A stretch of 64,000 nt of DNA from Salinirubellus salinus. GTDB taxonomy: Archaea; Halobacteriota; Halobacteria; Halobacteriales; Haloarculaceae. The notes beneath the pieces are model-generated. The model searched no databases and was not told the DNA's origin. It worked only from the letters and a program-made list of their open reading frames with translations. Location: contig NZ_CP104003.1 in assembly GCF_025231485.1 (NCBI RefSeq), positions 1,364,001 to 1,428,000 on the forward strand, read 5' to 3'. Of this stretch, positions 57,935-64,000 are shown piece after piece (the first letter of the stretch is position 1; every line of letters begins with the position of its first letter). The position numbers and the translations under genes are program-made.

Positions 57935-58204
57935 CTACTCGATACTCAGCGACGCGTCACCGTCGCCCGCGTTCACGTCCCACTCCAGCTCGAACTCGAT
58001 GGAGAGCTCCTCGCGGCCGTTCGTCTCGCGCTCGACCTTCACCTCGAAGGTGGGACGAGCGGGCACGTCGAGCGACACCGACGAGCCACCGGCGCTGACC
58101 GTGACCGCCTCGCCGGCCTCGAGTTTGTTCGCGACGTCCCGCAGGAGCGCGGCGACGTCGGCACGGGACTGGACCTGTTCGTGTTCGAAGAGGACTTCCT
58201 CCAT
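57935..58204 (-). CDS. Amphi-Trp domain protein
   Basis: An 89-residue protein, MEEVLFEHEQVQSRADVAALLR onward, then a beta-strand body with VTVSAGGSSVSLDVP and IEFELEWDV. This is the amphi-Trp domain layout of a small, often stand-alone haloarchaeal domain of unknown function. The ATG at 58204 is used because the upstream 21 codons do not fit. The stop is 35 bases from the candidate RNA. Confidence 0.82.
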   Translation of the reverse strand: MEEVLFEHEQVQSRADVAALLRDVANKLEAGEAVTVSAGGSSVSLDVPARPTFEVKVERETNGREELSIEFELEWDVNAGDGDASLSIE

Positions 58205-58427
58205 GGTACCCAGTAGGTGTGCTGGGGATTTGACTCGTCCGGCGGTCGGGGTCGGTCGTCGCGCCACTGGCCGAGCGCGTGGTGGGACCGCCGCCGAACG
58301 TGACGCCTCGGTGAACGGAGGGTCGGACCAGACACATCAGCGATATTTTGCGTGGTCGACGCCGCTGCACCCTGGTTGCAGGCCCCCTGGCCGGTCTCTC
58401 CGGCGCGTACGGGTCGACTCTGCCGGT

Positions 58428-58435
58428 AAATTTAT
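58428..58435 (+). promoter_or_regulatory. TATA element of the PadR gene
   Basis: AAATTTAT lies 37-44 bases before the PadR ATG within a locally AT-rich stretch (58425-58470), leaving a leader of about ten bases. Confidence 0.6.
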
Positions 58436-58471
58436 CGTATTCCGACACTGATTGCGATGCAGACATAACCG

Positions 58472-58756
58472 ATGTACGACCTGACAGGGTTCCAGCGTGA
58501 CCTCCTCTACGTCATCGCGGGGCGGGACGAACCGCACGGGCTCGCCATCAAGGAAGAGCTCGAGGACTACTACGAGAAGGAGATCCACCACGGGCGGCTC
58601 TATCCCAACCTCGACACGCTCGTCGACAAGGGGCTCATCGAGAAGGGGCAGCGCGACCGCCGGACCAACTTCTACACGCTCACGAGTCGTGGCAAGCGGG
58701 AGATACAGGCTCGGCACGACTGGGAGGCCCAGTACACCGAGGGGATGTTCGACTGA
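58472..58756 (+). CDS. PadR-family transcriptional regulator
   Basis: A 94-residue winged-helix protein. The N-terminus FQRDLLYVIAGRDEPHGLAI and the helix ELEDYYEKEIHHGRLYPNLDTL form the PadR recognition region, followed by the wing RRTNFYTLTSRG. It is short, without the usual C-terminal dimerisation helix pair, as in other small haloarchaeal PadR proteins. The target is unknown; such regulators are often autoregulated. It converges on the Fe-S carrier gene. Confidence 0.9.
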   Translation: MYDLTGFQRDLLYVIAGRDEPHGLAIKEELEDYYEKEIHHGRLYPNLDTLVDKGLIEKGQRDRRTNFYTLTSRGKREIQARHDWEAQYTEGMFD

Positions 58757-58765
58757 CGGCGCGGT

Positions 58766-59119
58766 TCAGGTCCTGAACGACTCGCCGCAACCGCACTCAC
58801 TGACGACGTTCGGATTCTCGACGGTGAAGCCGGCCCCCTGGAGGCCCCCCTCGAACTCCAGCCGTGACCCCGCGATGTACTTCATGCTCGCGGGGTCGAC
58901 GAACACGCGGAGCCCGTGCTCCGTGATGACGGTGTCGTCGTCCTCCGGTTCCAGGTCGAAGCGCATCCCGTAGGAGAGCCCCGCACATCCGCCCTGCTGG
59001 ACGAACAGGCGGAGTCCGGCCTCGTCGGTGTCGTGCCCCTCGCCCGCCAGTAGCGAGGTGGCCTGTTCCGCGGCGGCCTCGCTCACGTCCACGGGTCGTT
59101 CGGCGGCCTCTGTGCTCAT
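58766..59119 (-). CDS. A-type Fe-S carrier protein (HesB/IscA/ErpA family)
   Basis: A 117-residue protein with the three family cysteines: Cys45 in GGCAGLSY and Cys109 and Cys111 in ECGCGESF. It receives and delivers iron-sulfur clusters. An acidic N-terminal extension of about 15 residues is typical for haloarchaea. Its upstream region (59120-59380) contains two palindromes that resemble DtxR/IdeR iron boxes, so iron control is plausible; see the findings. Confidence 0.92.
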   Translation of the reverse strand: MSTEAAERPVDVSEAAAEQATSLLAGEGHDTDEAGLRLFVQQGGCAGLSYGMRFDLEPEDDDTVITEHGLRVFVDPASMKYIAGSRLEFEGGLQGAGFTVENPNVVSECGCGESFRT

Positions 59120-59142
59120 ACCCGTAGGTACGCCTGCGTGGT

Positions 59143-59154
59143 GTTAACGCTAAC
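59143..59154. promoter_or_regulatory. Palindromic GTTAACGCTAAC near the Fe-S carrier promoter
   Basis: GTTA and TAAC arms flank ACGC about 24-35 bases before the start of the Fe-S carrier gene, where its TATA element is expected. It may be promoter, operator, or both. Confidence 0.4.
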
Positions 59155-59273
59155 GCCGGCGACACCGCTCGGCGAGCGGGGACAGACTGGCCGGTGGGTG
59201 CCGGCCTTCAGGAGCCCACGGTTCGACGGGCGAGCGCCCGCGTGACGGTACGCGGCGCGAGTGCGCCGTGATT

Positions 59274-59324
59274 TTAGGCTAGCCTAACAACCACTTGTAG
59301 CTTGCGATTTTTCGGCCGGCCTAA
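59274..59324. promoter_or_regulatory. Two DtxR-type (iron-box-like) palindromes
   Basis: TTAGGCTAGCCTAA at 59274-59287 is a perfect 14-base palindrome. TTCGGCCGGCCTAA at 59311-59324 is the same except for one base in the left arm. Centres are 37 bases apart. Arms TTAGG and CCTAA match the bacterial DtxR/IdeR operator; haloarchaea use DtxR-family metal regulators (Idr1, Idr2, SirR). Between the sites lies an AT-rich GATTTTT. Confidence 0.6.
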
Positions 59325-59346
59325 ATCCATCACGGGAATCGACAAG

Positions 59347-59355
59347 GGTTAAGTT
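59347..59355 (+). promoter_or_regulatory. TATA element of tRNA-Val
   Basis: GGTTAAGTT is 26-34 bases before the tRNA-Val 5' end, normal spacing for a direct start. Confidence 0.55.
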
Positions 59356-59380
59356 CGGGCGGGCAGTCCTTCGATACGCC

Positions 59381-59455
59381 GGGTCGGTGATCTAGTCCGG
59401 TTATGATACCTCCTTCACACGGAGGACGTCGGCGGTTCAAATCCGCCCCGACCCA
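59381..59455 (+). tRNA. tRNA-Val(CAC)
   Basis: A 75-base tRNA. The acceptor stem pairs GGGTCGG with CCGACCC, discriminator A at 59455, and no encoded CCA. The anticodon arm is CCTCC-TTCACAC-GGAGG with anticodon CAC for valine, and the T arm is GGCGG-TTCAAAT-CCGCC. No intron is seen. Confidence 0.97.
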
Positions 59456-59537
59456 CTTCTGCAGCAGACGTTCGGGGAGCGTGTCGCGTCTGACCCGCCA
59501 AGCGACCCTTCATGCCGGTCGGCCACGTTGGCTCTCC

Positions 59538-59948
59538 ATGACCGATCCCTCCGCTGCGGGGGCCGAACGGCTCCTCGAGGTACTGCGAGAGGAGTACGGG
59601 GACACACTGCGGAGTGTCGTCGAGTACGGTCCCAGTCGGAAACGCATCGTCTACCTCAGGGACGACATCGACCGCCAGGCCGCCAGTGGGCGGCTGGTCC
59701 GTCTCGACCAGCTCTACCAGGCCGAGCGCCTCAACAACGACCCGGTCATGAACGATCCGGAACTCGACCGTCTCCACGCCTCGATCTACGTCTTCGACGG
59801 CGCGACCGTCGTCCACGTCGTGGACCGGGGTGGCGCCGTCCTCGGCTTCTCGGTGGACACGGCGGCCCCCGTGGCGGTCGGGTCGGTGACGCGGTACCTG
59901 CGCGAGGCGTTCGGCGAGGTGCCCGACTCGCTCGCGGACCTGCCCTGA
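59538..59948 (+). CDS. Haloarchaeal conserved protein (DUF7522-like)
   Basis: A 136-residue protein starting MTDPSAAGAERLLEVL, then a beta-alpha body with LRSVVEYGPSRKRIVYLRDDI and ATVVHVVDRGGAVLGFSVD. It resembles small haloarchaeal proteins in the DUF7522 group as I recall. No catalytic residue is visible. The ATG at 59538 is 82 bases after tRNA-Val. Confidence 0.7.
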   Translation: MTDPSAAGAERLLEVLREEYGDTLRSVVEYGPSRKRIVYLRDDIDRQAASGRLVRLDQLYQAERLNNDPVMNDPELDRLHASIYVFDGATVVHVVDRGGAVLGFSVDTAAPVAVGSVTRYLREAFGEVPDSLADLP

Positions 59949-60179
59949 CGCGTCAGTCAGGCGGCGGTGTCCCGCCGTCGCTGTCGCTCCGCGTCCGTCT
60001 CGCCTCCCGTCTCCCCCGTCCGACGAGCCGGACGGCTGCACTCCACCGGGACTGTCGAGTCGTGGCCGACGGTGACGTGTGCGTCCGCGGGACGTGGCCG
60101 TCGTCGTGGATTCGAACCCCACGCAGGGGTGAGGACGGGGCACCCCCCGAGCCCGCGGACACGACCCGAGCCGCGAACG

Positions 60180-60398
60180 CTACGGCTGCTGTCGGTGTCC
60201 GTGGACGGGGAACGCGATCTCGACGGTCGCCTTGTACTCCGTTATCCGCCCGTCTTCCACCTTCGCCGTCCAGTCCTCGACCTCGATGCCGCTGATGTCC
60301 TCCACCGACTCGCTCGCCTGCGCGATAGCCTCGCGCGCGGCGTCCTCCCACGAGTCGGTCGACGTGCCCAGTACCTTGATGATCTTCACTGCTGTCAT
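60180..60398 (-). CDS. Dodecin-family flavin-binding protein
   Basis: A 72-residue protein matching dodecin: MTAVKIIKVLGTSTDSWEDA with the SxESWEDAA-type N-terminal segment, then VEDWTAKVEDGRI with the Trp that stacks on flavin, and a terminal beta strand ending near VHGHRQQP. Dodecin forms a hollow dodecamer that stores riboflavin or lumichrome in haloarchaea. It is a single unit, transcribed toward tRNA-Val. Confidence 0.92.
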   Translation of the reverse strand: MTAVKIIKVLGTSTDSWEDAAREAIAQASESVEDISGIEVEDWTAKVEDGRITEYKATVEIAFPVHGHRQQP

Positions 60399-60499
60399 GG
60401 CCCGTGCTCCCGTGGTCGCGAGAGCGTATCAACGATTCTTCAGTTCTGTCTGAAGGGATTCCGGTCTGGGCGAAAGAACGTCCCGCCCGGGTGGGCGGT

Positions 60500-61102
60500 T
60501 CAGACCAGCAGTTGTACGTCCGCCTCGGCCATCCGGTTGATGGCCGTTGCGGCACCGACGCCGACGGTGACGCCCTCGTAGAAGTCTGCCTCGTCGTAGT
60601 CCATCAGGTCGATGGTCATCTGGCAGGCCTGCATCTCGACGTCCATGTCGAAGCAGGTCTCGAGCAGTTCCTCGATGGTCGCGGTGTCGTTGTCGGCGAT
60701 GCGCCGCTGCATCATCGTCGTCGTCACGCGGTCCATGCCGGGGAGCGCCGCGAGCGCGTTCGGGACGGGCATGTTCGGGTTGCCGACGGAACTCAACTTC
60801 AGGTCCTTCGAGCGCTCCTCGTGGAGGATGTCGAGCCCCCAGAACGTGTGGAAGACGGTGACGTCCCACCCGAACGCGGCCGCAGTCGAGGCGAGGATGA
60901 GCGGCGGGTAGGCCATGTCGAGCGTCCCCTTCGTCGCCACGATGACCATCGAGCGCCCGTCGTCGCCGGTGTCGGCCTCGACCTGCGCCTCCAGTTCCTC
61001 GATACGATCTTCGAGGGCGGCGATACGTGCCTCGGCCTCCGTCTCGGCGTCTGGTGAGGGCGTGTCGGCCTCGGTCTCGGCACCGTCCGTGTCCGCACTC
61101 AT
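60500..61102 (-). CDS. DsrE/DsrF-like sulfur-relay protein
   Basis: A 200-residue protein. An acidic N-terminal part (1-50) ends in a coiled coil, ARIAALEDRIEELEAQV. The DsrE/F-like domain from about residue 50 contains ATKGTLDMAYPPLILASTAA and ends with VGVGAATAINRM. Cys150 and Cys160 (FDMDVEMQAC) are candidates for carrying persulfide sulfur. The start abuts the tusA stop (TAG then ATG, no gap), so the two are co-translated. It likely passes sulfur with TusA. Confidence 0.85.
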   Translation of the reverse strand: MSADTDGAETEADTPSPDAETEAEARIAALEDRIEELEAQVEADTGDDGRSMVIVATKGTLDMAYPPLILASTAAAFGWDVTVFHTFWGLDILHEERSKDLKLSSVGNPNMPVPNALAALPGMDRVTTTMMQRRIADNDTATIEELLETCFDMDVEMQACQMTIDLMDYDEADFYEGVTVGVGAATAINRMAEADVQLLV

Positions 61103-61357
61103 CTACGCCACCCGGACGTGGTGGACGTACACCGTCTCACCGCCGTCCTCACGTTCGGACTGCTCTTCGAGGGTCACGCCCTCGGTACCCTCGGCCCACC
61201 CGGAGATGTCGCTCACACTGCCGCTGTCTGTCGCCAGCACCTCCAGCAACGCCCCTGACTCGAGACCGTCGACGGCCTGCTTGGTCTTGACCACCGGCAT
61301 CGGACACGACTCGCCCTTCACGTCCAGCACCTCCGTAGGTTCGGATTCACTCGTCAT
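61103..61357 (-). CDS. TusA-family sulfur carrier protein
   Basis: An 84-residue protein with the TusA motif GESCPMPVVKTKQ and the sulfur-carrying Cys18 near the N-terminus. The fold alternates helix and strand with no second conserved Cys. TusA moves persulfide sulfur to tRNA thiolation, molybdenum cofactor or sulfur oxidation proteins. It is the first gene of a two-gene unit with dsrE. The ATG at 61357 (MTSESEPTEV) lies 214 bases from the divergent operon start at 61571. Confidence 0.9.
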   Translation of the reverse strand: MTSESEPTEVLDVKGESCPMPVVKTKQAVDGLESGALLEVLATDSGSVSDISGWAEGTEGVTLEEQSEREDGGETVYVHHVRVA

Positions 61358-61570
61358 CGTTGTGTTCTGTCCGCATGCTCGCGGAGCCGACACTAAAGTC
61401 TTGCGAGTATACCACAACACACGATTTCTCGCTACCCGTACCACCGACCCGAAGCAGGCTGCAACAGGCGAGAATGACGACTGTTAAGCCCGTCATCGAG
61501 GCCAGTCCAGACAGGGATAGATTGTGGCCTCATCGCAACTCTTTTGGCTCGAACTCCCGAATCCCGCACC
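61358..61570. promoter_or_regulatory. Divergent control region of the sulfur locus
   Basis: A minus-strand GTATAC element at 61407-61412 and a TTTAGT-like one near 61393 are candidates for tusA. On the plus strand ACTCTTTT at 61538-61545 is 26-33 bases before the rhodanese-MBL ATG, giving a leaderless transcript. The region is locally AT-rich and contains CACAACACAC near 61413-61422, which may be part of a regulator site. Confidence 0.55.
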
Positions 61571-62746
61571 ATGTCAGAGACGAAGTTCCCCGAGGTCGAC
61601 GCCGAGGTCGAGGCGACGGACGCCGAGGACCTCAAGCGGCGGGTCGACGCGGGGGAGTCGGTCGCCATCGTCGACACTCGAGAGCCCGAGGACTTCGAGA
61701 CGTGGCACATCGAGGCGCCGACCGTCACGAACGTCAACCTCCCGTACCACGAGTTCTTCGACGGACTGGACGCAGACCTCGAGGCCCGCATCCCGGACGC
61801 CGAGACCATCTACGTCGTCTGTGCCATCGGCCGGTCCAGCGAGTACGTCGCGAAGGTACTCACGAAGGCGGGCTACCACGCGACGAACCTCGCCGACGGG
61901 ATGGAGGGGTGGGCACGCCTCTACGAACACACCGACGTGACGCTGCCCACCGGGACGCTGGTCCGGCAGTACCGGCGGCCCTCCTCGGGCTGTCTGGCCT
62001 ACATGGTCGTCTCCGAGGACGAGGCGGCCGTCGTCGACCCGCTCCGGGCGTTCACGGACCAGTACCTCGTCGACGCCGACGAACTCGGCGTCCGCATCGA
62101 GTACGTGCTCGACACCCACGTCCACGCGGACCACGTCTCCGGCCTGCGCGAACTGGCCGACGCGGCGGGCGCGACGATGGTGCTCCCGCGTGCGGCCGCC
62201 GAACGCGGCGCGACCTACGCCGACGAGGCGCGCCTCGTCGAGGGCGGCGAGCGACTCCCGCTCGGGAACACCGCCATCGCGGTCCGGCACACCCCCGGCC
62301 ACACCTCCGGGATGACGACCTACCGCGTGGACGACGCCATCGCCATGACCGGCGACACGCTGTTCGTCGACAGCGTCGCACGTCCCGACCTCGAGGAGGG
62401 TGACGAGGGCGCCACGGCGGCCGCGGAACAGCTCTACGAGACCCTCCAGGAGCGCGTGCTCACCCTGCCGGACGACACGCTTGTCGCGCCGGCCCACTAC
62501 GGTGGCGACACCGAACCGCGCGAGGACGGCGCCTACCTCACCACGGTCGGCGAGGTGACCGCCTCGCTCGCCCTGCTCGGTGTCGACCGTGAGACGTTCG
62601 TCGAGCGCGTCCTCGCGGACATGCCGCCGCGCCCGGCGAACTACGAGGAGATCATCGAGACGAACCTCGGCCGGGCCACCGCGAGCGACGAGGACGCGTT
62701 CACGATGGAACTCGGCCCGAACAACTGCTCGGCCGGTGGCGACTGA
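61571..62746 (+). CDS. Rhodanese-MBL fusion, persulfide dioxygenase-like
   Basis: A 391-residue protein. Residues 15-115 form a rhodanese domain with DTREPEDFE and active-site Cys84 in VVCAIGRSS. The MBL domain follows with THVHADH at 182-188, GHTSGM and GDTLFVDS, then AHYGGD, giving the single-iron set of ETHE1/persulfide dioxygenases or glyoxalase II-like hydrolases. In most bacterial fusions rhodanese is at the C-terminus; here it comes first. It should oxidise or move glutathione-independent persulfide, perhaps with TusA. Stop overlaps the next ATG (TGATG). Confidence 0.9.
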   Translation: MSETKFPEVDAEVEATDAEDLKRRVDAGESVAIVDTREPEDFETWHIEAPTVTNVNLPYHEFFDGLDADLEARIPDAETIYVVCAIGRSSEYVAKVLTKAGYHATNLADGMEGWARLYEHTDVTLPTGTLVRQYRRPSSGCLAYMVVSEDEAAVVDPLRAFTDQYLVDADELGVRIEYVLDTHVHADHVSGLRELADAAGATMVLPRAAAERGATYADEARLVEGGERLPLGNTAIAVRHTPGHTSGMTTYRVDDAIAMTGDTLFVDSVARPDLEEGDEGATAAAEQLYETLQERVLTLPDDTLVAPAHYGGDTEPREDGAYLTTVGEVTASLALLGVDRETFVERVLADMPPRPANYEEIIETNLGRATASDEDAFTMELGPNNCSAGGD

Positions 62747-63222
62747 TGCTCGGGGAGCTCTACGCGACGCTGCTACCCAACGGCTGGGTCACCTACGCGG
62801 CGGGCGGCGCGCTCATCGGTCTCGGGACGGTGTTCATCTACTCGCTGACCGGCATCTCGGCCGGCGCGAGCACGTTCCTCGAGTCGACGCTCTCGTACGT
62901 CTCGGACCGCCCGCAGTTCGCCCAGTACCGCGCCTCGCGTGACTGGCGGGTCGTGTTCAGCCTCGGTATCGTCCTCGGGGCCGCGGCGTGGGCGTTCACG
63001 TTCGGCGACGGGCCGTGGCTCACCGACGTCCAGCCGTGGCGCCTCGCACTCGGTGGCGTCCTCGTCGGCGTCGGCACACGCCTCGGCAAGGGCTGTACCT
63101 CGGGCCACGGCGTCTGTGGCGTCGGCAGCGGCTCGAAGACCTCCATCGTCAACGTCGCCACGTTCCTCGCCGTCGCCATCGGGGTCGCCCAGCTCGTCGC
63201 GGCTATGGGGGTGAGCCCCTGA
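62746..63222 (+). CDS. YeeE/YedE half-transporter, N-terminal type
   Basis: A 158-residue membrane protein with about four hydrophobic helices. The YeeE/YedE signature GTRLGKGCTSGHGVCGVG with three Cys positions (two of them in the conserved GCTSGHGVCG) matches the first half of bacterial thiosulfate transporters (TsuA). Bacterial proteins are single chains of about 330 residues; here the halves are separate genes. Start and stop overlap neighbours by one base (TGATG). Confidence 0.9.
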   Translation: MLGELYATLLPNGWVTYAAGGALIGLGTVFIYSLTGISAGASTFLESTLSYVSDRPQFAQYRASRDWRVVFSLGIVLGAAAWAFTFGDGPWLTDVQPWRLALGGVLVGVGTRLGKGCTSGHGVCGVGSGSKTSIVNVATFLAVAIGVAQLVAAMGVSP

Positions 63223-63701
63223 TGGTCGCGAAGGACCACGAGTCCCACCCGCTGTTCCTGCCGGCGGTGTTCGTCGGCGGGCTCGTCTTCGGCGTCGGCC
63301 TCGCCGTCAGCGAGATGGCACGGCCGGAGGTCGTCCTCGACTTCCTCCAGTTCGAGGACTTCGGCCTCCTGCTGGTGATGGGTGGGGCCGCGACGGTCAC
63401 CGCGACCGCCTACGCGGTCGTCGGCCGCTTGCGCGACAGCGCGCCGCTCACGGGCTGGGACTACGAGCGCCGGCTGAAGTCGTTCGACCGGAACGTCCTC
63501 CTCGGTGGCACCGTCTTCGGCGTGGGCTGGGGGCTCTCGGGCATCTGTCCGGGCGCGGCCTACGCCAGCCTCGGCATCGGGAACGTCACCATCCTCTGGG
63601 CCATCGGCGGGATGTTCGCCGGGGCGTACCTGCAAGGGTGGCTCCGAGCGGTGGTGGCCGGGGACGAGTCGCCCGCCGCGACCGCGGAGGTGTCGGACTG
63701 A
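63222..63701 (+). CDS. YeeE/YedE half-transporter, C-terminal type
   Basis: A 159-residue membrane protein beginning MVAKDHESHPLFLPAV, with about four helices and the second-half signature GWGLSGICPGAAYASLGIG. The Cys in GICPG is the one expected for the second half of a YeeE/YedE fold. With the preceding gene it would make a complete pore for thiosulfate or another sulfur compound. Stop overlaps the regulator ATG (TGATG). Confidence 0.9.
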   Translation: MVAKDHESHPLFLPAVFVGGLVFGVGLAVSEMARPEVVLDFLQFEDFGLLLVMGGAATVTATAYAVVGRLRDSAPLTGWDYERRLKSFDRNVLLGGTVFGVGWGLSGICPGAAYASLGIGNVTILWAIGGMFAGAYLQGWLRAVVAGDESPAATAEVSD

Positions 63702-64000
63702 TGGTCGAGTCGATGGGCGAGATGCTCGAACGCGACCTGCAGTGCGAGAACCTGCTCGAGTGTTTCCACGGGCTGAGCGACCTGGACCGCGAGACGTTCC
63801 GGGTCCTCGTCGACGCCGACCGGCCGCTGACGGTCGACGAGCTGGCCGAGGCGGTCGACCGGGAGCGTACCACGGCCTACCGCTCGCTCCGGCGACTCGA
63901 CGAAGCGGGCGTCGTCGACCGGGAACAGCGCAGCGGCGACGGCGGCAGTTACTACCACGTCTTCAGTCCCGCCGACCCCGACGAGGTGGCCGACGCGATG
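63701..64000 (+). CDS. Helix-turn-helix regulator of the sulfur operon, truncated by window edge
   Basis: One hundred codons are visible, starting MVESMGEMLERDLQCENLLEC. Residues 26-85 form a winged helix-turn-helix of the TrmB/IclR-like type: VDELAEAVDRERTTAYRSL is the recognition region. Cys15 and Cys21 in QCENLLEC lie near the N-terminus and could sense persulfide or metal, an inference from context. It is the fourth gene of the TGATG-linked operon and probably regulates the divergent region at 61358-61570. The C-terminus is outside the window. Confidence 0.82.
   Translation, partial: MVESMGEMLERDLQCENLLECFHGLSDLDRETFRVLVDADRPLTVDELAEAVDRERTTAYRSLRRLDEAGVVDREQRSGDGGSYYHVFSPADPDEVADAM

Noticed and set aside
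60105-60123. T-arm-like GTGGATTCGAACC motif in the dodecin upstream gap
   Set aside because: CGTGG/CCACG pair, but the loop would be nine bases and no anticodon arm, D arm or full acceptor pairing is found on either strand, so it is not a tRNA gene and is a weak case for a tRNA relic.

Overview
The window is a 64-kb piece of a haloarchaeal chromosome (class Halobacteria). The evidence is a very high G+C content with G or C in nearly every third codon position, strongly acidic proteins, and archaeal TATA-type promoters that often sit 25-33 bases before the start codon (leaderless transcripts). The gene set is archaeal: Pelota, Elp3, archease, topoisomerase VI, LSm with ribosomal protein L37e, RqcH, a Dna2-like nuclease-helicase and an Lhr helicase, alongside bacterial-type DNA gyrase as in other haloarchaea. 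No rRNA, CRISPR array, insertion sequence or integrase was seen. Both window edges cut a gene.

Layout. 0-10 kb: sugar-phosphate and redox enzymes (eIF2B-like/R15P isomerase, HAD phosphatase, NDH-2), a winged-helix regulator, a sugar-nucleotide epimerase, a DUF389 membrane protein, arginase and a stand-alone trpB. 10-18.5 kb: gyrB-gyrA and top6B-top6A, two start/stop-overlapping operons diverging from a 220-bp control region with a long imperfect inverted repeat. 18.5-25.5 kb: cobalamin adenosyltransferase, thiolase, LSm-L37e, purF, a coiled-coil protein and a DUF420 membrane protein. 25.6-30.8 kb: tRNA-Leu(GAG), a lipoprotein gene broken by an in-frame TAA, a DUF35/thiolase pair, a CPBP protease and small proteins. 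30.8-39 kb: Lhr helicase, LarA, and the Dna2-like protein facing an uncharacterised gene. 40-45 kb: ribosome-rescue factors Pelota and RqcH flanking two DUF4013 paralogues. 45-57.7 kb: transporter, hydrolases, lipoprotein, a RecJ-like protein with altered DHH motif, Elp3, DUF502 protein and archease. 57.7-60.5 kb: a candidate structured RNA, amphi-Trp and PadR proteins, an A-type Fe-S carrier, two DtxR-like palindromes, tRNA-Val(CAC) and dodecin. 60.5-64 kb: a sulfur-trafficking locus.

The clearest functional system is the sulfur locus: a DsrE-family protein and TusA are transcribed away from a rhodanese/metallo-beta-lactamase fusion, two half-size YeeE/YedE membrane proteins and a helix-turn-helix regulator, the last four joined by one-base TGATG overlaps. 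Together they look like thiosulfate or sulfur import, persulfide handling and sulfur relay under local control. The observations most worth follow-up are the candidate RNA near 57.8 kb, the paired iron-box-like palindromes near 59.3 kb, the inverted repeat between the two topoisomerase operons, and the nonsense codon in the lipoprotein at 26.8 kb.

All function calls rest on reading motifs and family resemblance by eye; no database search was run.
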